Assembly: GCA_015847255.1 (NCBI GenBank)
Contig: JADLZK010008551.1
Coordinates: 124,001 to 188,000 of the forward strand
DNA length: 64,000 nt
From: Hyparrhenia diplandra
Taxonomy: Eukaryota > Streptophyta > Magnoliopsida > Poales > Poaceae
Reading direction: 5' to 3'
Under the pieces are notes generated by a model. The model had not been told where the DNA came from and ran no database searches. It was given only the letters and a program-made list of their open reading frames with translations. Shown one piece after another: positions 46,028 to 57,317 of this stretch. Each line of letters begins with the position of its first letter. Position 1 is the first letter of the stretch. The translations under genes and the position numbers were made by a program.

Positions 46028-48056
46028 TTTGTTTGACTTTCTTTTAAGCAAGCATTTCAGCGGTAAGCAGATTCTACCCATGTAAAGTCTAAAGACGAAA
46101 AGACTCTATTACAAGCACTCTATAGTCCCTAATGCACAATTTATAGTCTTAGTTTCTATAGATGAAACCAATTATTACTCAACATAAAAAATAGATGATC
46201 AGTTATGGCATAACTATGTGATCCACCCTACACCTTCACCATGCGTATACAGGACACTCCATGGAAGCAAATTAAATCAAATACGTTTGAACGGACACGA
46301 GCATGTGAGTGGTGTTCCATTGGACTCTTGGAGCATAAGCACAAACACCTTCATGGCACACCTGGGCAAGCTGCGCCGCAAATCACCAATACAAGACAAC
46401 GCCATGGCATCAGCGAATCCAAATCAATCATCAATCGATCTCAACAAATTCAACTGAATGTCCAGCGTACATGGCTACGGAGGTAGTTGGAGCATCCGCC
46501 ACACGGCGCGTGACGGAGTCAGCGGAGGGGGCGACGGAGCTGATGGAGGCGGCAGGGCCGTAGCGCGGCATCTGCGCGGGCGGAGCTCAGCGGCAAGGCT
46601 GCACATACGGGCTCGCGGTGGGCTGCGGCGTCACGCTCGCGCTCCGAGCTGCGTTGCGCTCAGCGTCGGCGACGGCGCTTTGGGCGCCAGCGGAGCCCTG
46701 GCGGCGCGAGCATGCGCCCTCGGCGCAGGAAGTGGGCGGACTGTTGATCGGCAAACGGCGGCGAGAGCAAGCGCCCTCGTGTATGAGAGCAACCGCGGGA
46801 GGAATTGCGGCGCGGGATCGATGGAGTAGACTCTGGCCTCCCCAACGCGAGTCCAGTAGAGTCTTACGGCCTCGAAGCGAAACAAGGACTCGACGTCTTA
46901 TTTAGGCGTCGTTTCACGCTTTTTCTTTCTTTCCGCCGATAAATAACCCGCCACATCGTTTTTTCTGCGTGGCGGTGTAATTAATATCATGGACTCTATC
47001 GCAGAGTGCGACCGCAAAGTGCTCCAGAACATTCAGCGGTGCGCACTGCATGGTAGAGTCTATGGTCATTAATTACATTCGCCACGCAAGTAACTTCCGG
47101 CTGATGTGGCGGGACATTTATCGAGCGAGAGGAGAAATGAAGAAACGACGTCTAAACAAGAAAACGACGTCTACGCAGCGATCGAGATGGATGAAACCAG
47201 TCGCGTCCGCGTTGGGAGGAAAACCGTCGTTTCTTCACGCCCCCGTCTGATCCCGTGCGCCCGGCTTTCCCATCGGCGCACCGTGCGCGAACGCAGCTCG
47301 GGCCGCGGCTTGGCACCTCCGTGGGGAGACCATCCTTGCCGCGTCGCCGCCGGCCATGCCGCCGTGGAGAGCGCAGCCGCCGGCGGGAGCTCGCGCGTCG
47401 CCGCCGTCATGCGTGGCCGCGTCGCTCGCGCAGACCACACAGGAGGGCCGCCCTCGGATCCCGCACAGCCTCTGGCAGGAGCTCGCGCAGCCGTCGCAGA
47501 TTTCCGCGGCCGCCGCGGACCACGCCGTCGCTGGCTCGCGCTGGTGTCGCGGAGTCTTTTTTAGATTCCGCGGGCGTTGTTGCCGGTAGCGCCTCTGGTC
47601 CCGTTCCTGCACGCGGTCATGGCTCCCGTGGTGGGCACAACGGCCATGGCGTCTGGGACCTCGCTGGCGCACAAGAGCTCGCCTCTAGCCCCTGCCCCTC
47701 TGGCCTCCCTGTGCACATGTCGGCTGCAGATGGAAATCTCGTTCTCATCTCCGTTCCCCTCCCTGCCTCTCATGCACGCACTGTTGCAGAGTTGGAGAAA
47801 CAAAAGATCCGGTAGGTATGGGAGAATGATCGCTTGATTTTTCTCTGGACTCTAGGTGAAAAAATATTGCATTGGGAGCCATAATTTCTTTGATACGCGA
47901 TCTGCAGGCCATGACTCTACCGGCAGTAAGTCAAGACCGCTGAAATCTTTTAATGCAAGTTAACCTTGGATCGTAAGATTTGCAATGGAGATCCGCTCCT
48001 ACTGTGTGCTTAAGTACGTGAATGAAGCTGTGAAGATGATGGTGCCACGTCACGTC
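46028..48056. other. 2-kb block absent from the homologous segment at 63.3 kb
   Basis: Sequence before 46028 and after 48056 is adjacent at 63300 in the second copy, so this block is an insertion here or a deletion there. It begins near tttcagcggt and ends near its inverse (accgctgaaa, 47939), suggesting short inverted ends. It is GC-rich with many low-complexity frames and holds the 46893-47170 foldback. No transposase was seen. Confidence 0.5.
46893..47170. repeat. 278-bp foldback (imperfect inverted repeat)
   Basis: The arms are 46893-47010 and 47041-47170. Matching landmarks in order are gacgtc, gcgtcgtttc, cgataaat, cccgccacat, gcgtggcg, tgtaattaat and agactctac. The 30-nt loop itself begins accgc and ends gcggt. 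It is a MITE-like foldback able to form a long hairpin RNA if transcribed. Confidence 0.75.
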
Positions 48057-48622
48057 TCTTAACCTGCGTGACAGGGACGCGTGCAGTGCAAGTGCAGATA
48101 CTCGATACGCTACTACAGTATGAGCTACTCCTTCATTAATTAATTAATTATTATTGTGTGTGATTCATCATGTGGGGAACGGGAAACATGTGACTCGTGC
48201 TGCCTCCACGGGAAACGTTGCTGGCATCACACCTCACACGGCAGCTAGCGTACGCAAACGTAACGCGTCTCGTTATGTTTGGCAGTCTGGGCATGCCTTG
48301 TCCCCCGTGCGAACGGAACGGGTGCGTGTGCCACCGCGCCGGAGGGGTCGGATACGCCGAATCGGGTGTCGTTCAATTCCGTCGTCGTCGGTTGCACACG
48401 TCGACTCGTCGAGTCGCATTTATTTGTTTCGGTGGATGTCATGCATACGTCATGTACATACACCACTGGTTTTTCCGTGTCTGGCTTAACAGTCATGGTA
48501 CAATACCTTTTCTCTTCCAATAAAACAGTACTATCAGTTAGCTGAGGCTCATCAGCCGCTCAAACCAACAGCAGAACACGCAGATTCAATTTGCCTAAAA
48601 AAAAAAAAGCCTCACTAGAATA
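48057..48622. other. spacer
   Basis: 48057-48132 continues the homology with 63305-63380. A taattaattaatta run lies at 48136. Short frames on both strands have no motif, and an A-run lies at 48597-48608. Confidence 0.45.
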
Positions 48623-48624
48623 TA

Positions 48625-48879
48625 CTCCCTCCGTCCCTTTTGGGATGTCACTATGGGGTGCGTCTTGGCCAAACTTTCTCAACTTTAACTAGGTTTGTAG
48701 AAAATATGTGCAACATTTATATCTCAGATAAATTTATTAAAAACTAGACTTAAAGATCTTTTCAATGATACTAATTACTTAAGATAAATATTTATATATT
48801 TTAATATATAATCGCTTGGCTATTTGAAAACGTTGACTTCCGGAAGACGATAACCCACATCTATTTAGGACGGAGGGAG
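48625..48879. mobile_element. Stowaway MITE
   Basis: Its 255 bp are bounded by CTCCCTCCGTCC and the exact inverse GGACGGAGGGAG, with TA target duplications at 48623-48624 and 48880-48881. The AT-rich interior contains stowaway-type text (aaaactagacttaaag). Confidence 0.92.
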
Positions 48880-49039
48880 TAAGCACGGATTGAATATAGG
48901 CATTTTGGCGTGAGGTACAACTACACCATGATTTGAAGCTGCTAGTCGATCTATCGCCAGTTTACGAGAAGATTTACAATCCGGGATTGCGTGATGGTAG
49001 CTGTGTGTGTGTCTGACAAAAGAAGAAAGAAAGGTGTCG

Positions 49040-49074
49040 CTACTACCGTGAGCTACCCGTACTCACGGTAGTAG
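49040..49074. repeat. perfect 13-bp hairpin
   Basis: ctactaccgtgag and ctcacggtagtag flank a 9-nt loop. With one further base each side it reads like two CACTACTAC-type transposon ends placed back to back. Confidence 0.8.
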
Positions 49075-49368
49075 TGCTTGTATACGACGTCTCCTGGCAC
49101 GCGCGTGTGTACGTGTCGACGCCTGAGCTTCTTCTGTACTGTGACTCCACTCGGTGGGTGATGAAACGTACAGTACGTGCGCGCACGAGATGAGTGCACT
49201 GTTGTGACTGATGGACCCGCTGCACCGGGCAGTCAGGCAGAGAGAGCTCGACGATGTGGTCGGTCGGGGAGGTGAGCCCCCACCTCAGGTGACGGCAATG
49301 ATGCACGACAAGGCCATTGGACTTTCCGGCATGGGGACAGACAGACAAGAGCGCGTGTTGGTAGCAAT
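49075..49368. other. spacer left of the Copia element
   Basis: I see no gene. It ends in gcaat, the left target duplication of the Copia insertion. Confidence 0.5.
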
Positions 49369-50270
49369 TGTTGGGATACTAGGCAATTTCCAGATTAATT
49401 CCAAAATATAATTTATGACAAATAAACCTACTAGATAAAGCATGTCAAGCATACTAGCATGACAGATCAAGATATCGCATATACTAGTAGGTGCGAGATC
49501 ATGATATCACGTAGCATGATCATACAGTGTGTAAACCCAACTAGCACACCGTGATAGATTGGATCTCGAGAATACACGGGGCGACGTTGAGGACAACGTA
49601 ATGAAGAGGTTCAGCGACGCCGAGGTCCTCCAGGTCGTCGTCGCTGCCGTCGATCGGCGGTCGCCGCTTATTCGCCTTTAAAAGCGACGCCGCCGAGGTC
49701 CTCCTCAGTCGCTGTCGCCGCCATCGATCGACTGGGCCGCCGCTGAGGAAGTCGAAGAAGCCGTTGATGAAGACGGGCGCTGGGACGGTCCCTCGCGTGT
49801 CCTTCCGGAAGACGAGCCGTGATGAAGATCGGGAGGTCCGCCACAAGAGCGCTTCCCAAAACCTTATTCGCCTTCTCCTTTGCGCAGGATCGCAAAGACG
49901 ACGGTTCCGGAGACTGCCGCCCGGTTGCTAGTGCACGCAAAGCAATCGGCCGAGTAGCTACGGCGGCACAACAACAAGAAGAGGCAAAAACTCTATCTCA
50001 ATTCTCTAGAGTTGAGAGGTTGTCCAATCAAGGGACTCCTCTCTAAACCAAGATGAGATATTAGATCTCTTATTTTTGGCGTGGCCGGTAGGCTGCTTAC
50101 ATATCCCGAACATCGTGTCGCGATCACGATCGGTTTAGGACTCTCTACTCAGAGTCAGTTCAGGACTCTACAACTTGAGAGCCAAGATTACCAAAAATAG
50201 AATGGGCCTTTGAGATCTCTCTAGGAATTTTCGAATTTGTTATTGGGCCAAGCCCATCTAAATTCCAACA
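49369..50270 (-). repeat. 3' LTR of the Copia element
   Basis: Adjacent inside is a purine tract (ccggtggggat on the minus strand at 50271-50281). Confidence 0.93.
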
Positions 50271-50916
50271 ATCCCCACCGGATCTCAAATACCCATTTTA
50301 GAGTTTTGCCAATTCTCATTTCTTTGTTTAATATACCAAGATTTCGGCAGAGACCGTGAAGTTGAACTCGCCTAGGTCCTTAAGCTACACTTATTCACAA
50401 CTTTAACAATGGACTACGTCTTGAATTGCAAGTTTTGTGCGAACAAGCTTTACTTAAAGCCTTAAGCTACACTTATTCACAACTTGAACAATGGACTACG
50501 CCTTGAATTGTAAGTTTTGTGTGAACAAGTTTTACTTAAAGCCACACTAATACCTGGCTGCCAGTAGCCTTACCCCATGGGTGGAGCATATACGTCATAC
50601 TCCCTCGGTCTCTTCATGAGCTTACTAGAGACCACCCAAGTCTCATAGATCGCGACGTTTAACAGTCAAACTCATATAGGTATGTTCTTTCAAGAATGCT
50701 CAGAGGATAGCATCTTCGCTTGTTAAAGCCAATAGAACATATTAAGGCATTAGCCAACCCGCCATATAAAGTGCCTCAACGCATTTGAGAGTTATTGCAT
50801 CTTCACTTAGAGAGGGTTATAAATATACTCTCCTCGCTTTTACCAATAGCTTGTTCTTCCCGCATCCTTAGTCACGGGATCTCGATCAAAAGGTTGGGTT
50901 ACTACTATCAGTAAAC

Positions 50917-51375
50917 TCATATGGGTCTCATACCCATCTCCCTCGATGCAATTTCTATCACATTACGTGATAGCCCTTTAGTAAAGGGATCTCGCCGGGT
51001 TTTTATCCAATGCGTATATAAAATACGCTTATTACTCCGGAGTTTCTCGCCGACAGACTTCAAACGTCTTTTAACGTGTCTTGTTGACTTCGCATTATCC
51101 TTAGCACTATTCACTTTAGTGATCACCGTTTGATTATCACAGTTCATAAGGATAGCGGCATTGGTTTCTCTACCACCGGCAAGTCGACAAGAGCTCACGC
51201 AGCCCACTCGCCTCTGCAGATGTCGTATCCAAAGCAAGAAGTTCGCTTCCATGGTTGATCTAGTCAAAATAGTGCGTTTTACAAGACCTCCATGACATCG
51301 CGCCACATCCAAGAGTAAATACATACCCACTAGTAGCGTAGATTTGATCAATATCGAAATCCGGTTAAGCATCAC
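50917..51375 (-). pseudogene. Copia RNase H region, decayed
   Basis: Fragments resembling the Copia RNase H domain are present: a SRSTMEAEF-like segment changed to TRSTMEANFL, then IRMNCDNQTVI-like and KHVKRRLK, with a terminal KTRRDPFTKGLS that corresponds to the end of pol. Extra residues and frame slips show it is dead. Confidence 0.65.
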
Positions 51376-51779
51376 TATATCCCTCTAGCACAACTGGGTG
51401 CCCGAATAGTGTATGCCATAACTCATTGTACCTCTAAGATAGCACAAGACCCTCTCTAGTACATGCCAATGATCATCACCCGGGTTGAACATGTACTCAC
51501 TCAACTTGCTCACAAAGAAAAGAGATATATCTGGTCTAGTTGCGCTAGCTAAATACATGAGTGAACCAATTATCTAAGAGTATCTCAATTGATATCTAGC
51601 ATTTCTCTTATTCTTTCCGTATTGTCACACTAGGATCATAAGGTGTTGGAGAAGGCTTTCTATCTATAAAACCAAATCGGTTCAGGACCTTCTCAACATA
51701 GCGAGATTGCAACAATGTAATCCCACTCTCTTCCTTAATTAGCTTGATGTTTAGAATTACATCGCCTCTCCTAGATCTT

Positions 51780-52400
51780 TCATGTCAAAAAACTCTTAGA
51801 CAAGAAAGACTTGACTTCATTGATCACATCAATGTTGGAACCAAAAAGTAAGATATCATCAACATATAAGCATAATATAACAGATTTGCCCCCACCATGT
51901 CGATAATACACACTCCTATTAGCTTCATTGACAACATAACCGGCACTAGTTAATGTAGTGTCAAACTTCTCATGCCATTGTTTAGGTGCTTGTTTCAAGC
52001 CATACAAAGATTCTAATAACTTGCACACCTTTTGCTCTGCACCTTTTACTACAAATCCATCAGGCTGATCCATGTAAATCTCCTCATCCAACTCTCCATA
52101 CAGAAAAGCTGTCTTTACATCCATTTGATGAATGATCGGACCATATGAGGCAGCCAAGGATAGTAGTGTTCGAATAGTAGTCATTCTAGCAACGGTGAGT
52201 AAGTATCAAAGAAATCCTCGCCCTCCTTTTGAGTATAACCCTTTGCCACAAGCCGAGCCTTGTACTTGTCAATAGTACCTTCAGGTCTAAGCTTCTTCTT
52301 GAACAATCACTAACATCCAATTGGTTTATAACCGAATGGTAAATCGATAGCTCCCTAAGTTCCATTAGAAAGAATCGAGTCCATCTTACTATGAACAAGC
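51780..52400 (-). pseudogene. Copia reverse transcriptase, decayed
   Basis: The clear core has HQMDVKTAFLYGELDEEIYM, YGLKQAPKQWHEKF and the catalytic LYVDDILLFG. The upstream finger segment (ARLVAKGYTQKEG) lies in another frame. The switch at about 52185 can be explained by one missing base. Confidence 0.9.
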
Positions 52401-52982
52401 TTCTTTCCAATCATCTACATCCGGAGATGCATATGCCCTCGATATAGAGGTGGGAGTATCATCCACAAGGTACACAATGAAATCATCACCAAAAAGATTT
52501 TGTAATCCTTTGTTTCTTGTTCCTCATCGGAACTTTATTGTCATCCTTCTCAAGTGATTGTTCAAATGACTCAACAGGGTATTCGATAGGTATAGTATCA
52601 TCGGGAGCTAATCCAAAGAGAGAATCTAACATTGCTACGCATATATTTCAAAGGAAATATATTCTCAAAAAACGTAGCATCACGAGATTCAAAGATAGTA
52701 TCTACAAGCATATCGTAAAACTTCGGATCTTACTACTAAAAATCGGTAGGCAATCAATGTTGTTGAGCGTATCCAAGAAAGATACAATCTATCGTCTTTG
52801 GTCCAAGCTTACGCTTCTTATTAATTGGAATATTGACTTTCGCCAAGCATCCCCCACATGCGCAAGTATGAAAGTGATGGTTTCCTACCAACCCACATCT
52901 CATATGGCGTTGTCTCTTTATTTTCGTTTGGAACTTTATTCAGGACATGACTCGCAAATCAATATAGCTTCCCCACCATGCC

Positions 52983-53455
52983 TTAGATAAACCGCAAAGT
53001 ATCTAACATGGCGTTAACCAAATCAGTCAGCGTGCGGTTTTTCCTCTCGGCAATTCCGTTGGATTCGGACGAATAGGGAGGTGTCCTCTCGTGAATAATA
53101 CCATGTTCCGCACAAAACTCATCAAATATTATAGAAAAATATTCACCACCACGATCCGACCTTAGACATTTAATCTTTCTCTCTAGTTGATTTTCAACTT
53201 TAGCCTTAAAGATTTTAAAGTAGTCTAATGCCTCATCTTTAGTTTTCAAAGCAAGTAAATATAGCAATATCTAGAAGCATCATCAATCAACGTCATGAAA
53301 TATCTTTTTCCACCTTTAGTCAACACACCATTCATGTCGCATAGATCGAATGTATGAGTTCTAGAGGTGCCAAGTGTCTCTCCTCCCCGCCTTGTGAGGC
53401 TTTCGAGGTTGCTTAGATTGCACAATACGGCTATGGCACTTAGAACCTTTGGCAA
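52983..53455 (-). pseudogene. Copia integrase core, decayed
   Basis: The catalytic core is visible as IDDASRYCYIYLL, then after a frame slip CLRSDRGGEYFS and PYSSESNGIAERKNRTL (D-D-35-E arrangement). The frame ends soon after, and the C-terminal part is scattered over several frames to 52500. Confidence 0.9.
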
Positions 53456-53570
53456 TAGTGAAATCTGGAATTAACTTCAAGCTAGATAAATGTGACATCA
53501 AACCAAAGTTCACATGACATAAACGAGAATGCCAAACACTTGAACTATCATTTATTGTGCCACAAATATG
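53390..53570 (-). pseudogene. Copia GAG-pre-integrase segment
   Basis: The translation includes VWHSRLCHVNFGLMSHLS and CHSRIVQSKQ, the His/Cys pattern of the GAG-pre-integrase zinc-binding segment, just ahead of the integrase core. Confidence 0.8.
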
Positions 53571-54003
53571 ATTCAGCGACTTATTGCATAAATCGCTAAA
53601 CTTAGGCGGAACAAGCCGCCATAGTCGTAACCCTTACCAATAAATTGTCCATGCTTAGACATGACTACTTTATTGGACTCCATCACTACCTTAAACCCAT
53701 CTCTTAAAAGAAGAGAAACACTAACAAGGTTCTTGCGTATAGTAGGGACATGTCGCGACGTTCTTCGCTTATGCGATTTTACCTAAAGTAAACTTCAGTT
53801 CTATCGTGCCAACACCACGAACGAAGCATGTGACCCATTCCCCATTAGGACGAAGAACCTTGTAACTCTTTATAAGAAAAAAACAAAGAGATGTCAAAGC
53901 ACACACATGAATACTAGCACTGTATCAACCCACCAACTTGGTGATTGAAATACGATAGTACAAGTAGGAACATTATCGTACTCTTCATCGGCATTGCTAA
54001 TAG

Positions 54004-54540
54004 TCACGAGGTTGACATTCTTATTATTCTCACCGAAAAAATGACCAAGCTGTCCATAAGTGAAGCAAGGCACCTCATCATTATTTTTTTCTTCTTCTCT
54101 AAGGTAGTTGCTAACTTGGCATTGGAAGATTTATTCCCTTTGTTCTTGCCATGTGGGTTTTCTTGCACAATATTAGTGCTAGAATGGCTCTTGTTCCCCT
54201 TCTCAATAGTATTCTTCACCCGAATCTTTTCCTCAACATCAAGAGATGCTATCAGGTTTACAACTGATATTTTCTGTCTCTTGTGTTTTAGAATTGTGCC
54301 GAAGCTCTTCCATGAAGAAGGCAACCTAGCAATAATGCATCCGGCTACAAATTCATCGGGTATGACATACTTAAGGAGTTCAAGTTCTCTTGCCATGTGT
54401 TGAACCTCATGCGCTTGCTTGACTATAGATCGGTTAGCAACCATCTTGTAGTCATGAAAGCTCTCCATAATGTACAACTCAGATGTACCAATGGTTGCAT
54501 TCAGTTGATCCCACAATGCCCTCTCATCTTGAAAGTGCAA
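54004..54540 (-). pseudogene. Copia gag (UBN2-type), partial
   Basis: 178 codons show the UBN2-type gag helix set (ALWDQLNATIG, ELYIMESFHDYKMV, VQHMARELELL, FVAGCIIARLPSSWKSF) followed by a Lys/Asn/Ser-rich stretch. The zinc-knuckle region is not intact, and the N-terminus lies in another frame to the right. Confidence 0.85.
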
Positions 54541-54809
54541 GTTTGCATCTTCTAGATGACTAGCAAGACTGTTTAGGATTGTTCTTCTAAGGATAGTGTT
54601 GTCTCCCCGAATCTTCTCTTATCTCTAGAGATATTCCCCCGAGGCGATCCAACAAGTAATCCGTAACATCTTAGCCTCAAGCCGTGAGCATGGCCTTAAC
54701 TCGCCACCTCTTCATATGTGCACTAGAAAACTTTTCTAGTCTCAAAGACGTCGCTGAAAAAAAACAGCCATAGTTAAATCAAGAAAAGCCTATAATAAGA
54801 TTTTTGGAT

Positions 54810-55710
54810 TGTTGGGATATTAGGCAATTTCAGATTAATTCCAAAATATAATTTATGACAAATAGACCTACTAGATAAAGCATGTCAAGCATACTAGCAT
54901 GACGATCAAGATATCGCATATACTAGCGGGACGTATCATGATATCACGTAGCATGATCATAGCAACAGTGTAAACCCAACTAGCACACCAGATAGATTGG
55001 ATCTCGAGAATACCCGGCCGACGTTGAGGACAACGTAATGAAGAGGTTCCCAAAAGCGACGCCGAGGTCCTCCGTGTCGCTGCCGCCGTCGACGATCGGT
55101 GGGCCGCTTATTCGCCTTTAAAGCGACGCCGGAGGTCCTCCAGTCCGCTGTCGCTGCCGTCGATCGACGGCCGCCGCCTGAGGAAGTCGAAGAAGCTGTT
55201 GATGAAGACGGCGCGGGGACGGTCCCTCGCGTGTCCTTCCCGGAAGACGAGCCGGTGATGAAGATCGGGAGCGTCGCGCTAAGAGCGCTTCCCAAAACCT
55301 TATTCGCCTTCTCCCGCTGCAGGATCGCAAAGACGACGGTTCCGAGAGACTGCCGCCCGGTTGCTAGTGCACGCAAGCAATCGGGCTGGAGTAGCTACGG
55401 CGGCACAACAACAAGAAGAGGCAAAAACTCTATCTCAATTCTCTAGAGTTGAGAGGTTGTCCAATCAAGGGACTCCTCTCTAAACCAAGATGAGATATTA
55501 GATCTCTTATTTTTTGGCGTGGCCGGTAGGGTCGCTTATATATCCCGAACATCGTGTCGCGATCACGATCGGTTTAGGACTCTCTACTCTGAGTCGGGTT
55601 CGGGACTCTACAACTTGAGGGTCAAGATTACCAAAAATAGAATGGGCCTTTGAGATCTCTCTAGGAATTTCCGAATTTGTTATTGGGCCAAGCCCATCTA
55701 AATTCCAACA
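54810..55710 (-). repeat. 5' LTR of the Copia element
   Basis: The outer flank is gcaat at 55711. Open frames within the LTR (for example 55099-55446) are chance frames also seen, shifted, in the other LTR. Confidence 0.93.
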
Positions 55711-55877
55711 GCAATAGCAATCGATGCCCATGCATGGATGCAACCGCGCCGGCCGTTGGCACCGCGCCACCTGTCCGAGTGCCACCATGTGCCGTGGACC
55801 CACTCCTACAGTCCTAGTACGGTCTTGGCACTACAAGTCCCCGGTGTCCGTCCCACTCCCCAGCGATGCGATGGATC

Positions 55878-56736
55878 TAAAGATGGCCATTTGGCCCGCG
55901 GACGCCGCCCGGTCCGAGGCCCGGCAAAATGGGCCCGGTACCTCGCCCGGCCGGTCCCGTTATGTAATACGGGCCCGCGGGCGGCCCGGCCGGATGGACG
56001 GGGCCGCCATGGGCGCGCCGCCCGGGGTAAACGGTGGCGGTCCGGCCAGCGGGCACGGTTGGTGTGATGACGGCCCGATGTCGCCCGGCCCAGTGAACTC
56101 CGTGTACGCTAACAAGCTTTTTTTTTGACAAAGGCACGCTAACAAGCCCACGGCCCACCAAATCCCCACCCTATCTCCAATCCCGCTCCTAGCGGAGGCA
56201 ACGCGAGGCGGCGGCGCTGTGCCAGCGGTAAGGCGGCGCCGGCGCGCGCAGGAGCGGGAGCAGCGAGCAGCGGCTTCAGCGGCGGCGGCGCGGCGGCGTG
56301 GCACGAGCACCCCTCCCGATCAGCAGCGCGAGGCGGCCAGCGCGAGGCGCCAGCCTTTGTCAGCGGGCGGCGCCGCGGTAGACCCTGGGCGGCGGACCCG
56401 GCGAATCTGCGGGCGGCGGCGCCTCAGCTACGGCGGCGGCGGCGCCGCGCAGCGCCCAGCCTTGGCCACCCCGCGGCAGCGCGGACGGAGGCATCCATCG
56501 CGGCCGCAGCGGACGGCGTCGCCTCGGCCGGGCCCGGCCCGATGCCCGTGGCCCGACGCGCAGCCCGTGGCCCGTAAAATGGCCCACGGGCCGGGCCATG
56601 GGCGAGGACGCGGCCCGGAGCACGGTGGAGGCATCGGCCCGGTGCGGCCCGTGGCCCAACGCGGCCCGCAGCTGGCCGGCCCGGCCTGGCCCGGCGGGCC
56701 GGCGGGCCGCACCGGGCGGCCCGTTGTACATCTATA
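55878..56736. mobile_element. hAT-like transposon, GC-rich, non-autonomous
   Basis: The 8-bp target duplication gatggatc lies at 55870-55877 and 56737-56744. The ends are TAAAGATGGCCATTTGGCCC and the inverse TATAGATGTACAACGGGCC. The subterminal regions are dense in ggcccg/cgggcc words in both orientations, as in grass hAT MITEs. No transposase was seen. A tiny T-run insertion is nested at 56118-56137. Confidence 0.8.
56106..56149 (-). mobile_element. tiny T-run insertion in the hAT-like element
   Basis: acgctaacaagc lies on both sides of about 20 bp (T9 then gacaaaggc). It has the same form as 42482-42531. Confidence 0.55.
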
Positions 56737-56744
56737 GATGGATC

Positions 56745-57317
56745 GGTCGATCGATTTCTCATCTGAAACGACCGAACGGGTGGATGTCCGGCCGGGGCCA
56801 TCAACCAACCTCGCGACGGGCCGGGTAGGTCTAGTACGCATCAGAAGCCCGGCTACACGACACGACGCGGACGCTACGACGAGACGCCAACGGCCGGAAG
56901 AAGCCATCCGCCGCTCGACGGCCGAGACGGGTCGCGCGGCACCGCCTCCGGTCTTGAGCACGGCCGGGGGGGGGTCAATCGGCCGCCGTCGAGCTACACC
57001 TCCGCCGCTCCATCGGGTGGGTGTGCCGCATGGCGCCATGCATGGTCGGTTTACCCTTTTGCACCCGGATGAGCGGATCGAAAACGTACATACGCACGCA
57101 CGTGATGGGATCCTCGGATCGTGGTGTACGTACATGCGCACACGGCGACGCGTAGCTCGTGAGGTACGCGGTGGGTGCCCGCAGCCGCGGTCGTCTCCAC
57201 GGATCGCAGGTTTCCGTGCCTCCGGTCTCCGGATCCACCGCGCGACGTCCGCGGGCCCCGGGCGGATGGGGCGGGCGGGCGTCGGCCGGCGGGCCGATCG
57301 GTACCTTTACGGTGGCC
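56745..57317. other. GC-rich spacer
   Basis: Many overlapping frames on both strands have no domain, and a G9 run lies at about 56967. I call no gene. Confidence 0.4.

Larger units (their letters stand above)
49369..55710 (-). mobile_element. Ty1/Copia LTR retrotransposon, full length, defective
   Basis: The 6.34-kb element is bounded by LTRs of 902 and 901 bp that start TGTTGG and end CCCAACA on the minus strand. The perfect 5-bp target duplication gcaat lies at 49364-49368 and 55711-55715. Domain order on the minus strand is gag, gag-pre-integrase, integrase, reverse transcriptase, RNase H, the Copia order. The frames are broken repeatedly, so no complete polyprotein is made. The LTRs differ by many small indels, mainly in their GC-rich middle. 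Confidence 0.95.

Noticed and set aside
46458..47815. cluster of GC-rich frames as a gene
   Set aside because: Frames overlap on both strands and cross the foldback; no splice sites or domain support a gene.
55099..55446. 115-codon plus-strand frame
   Set aside because: It lies in the Copia LTR; the equivalent region of the other LTR is shifted, so it is a chance frame.
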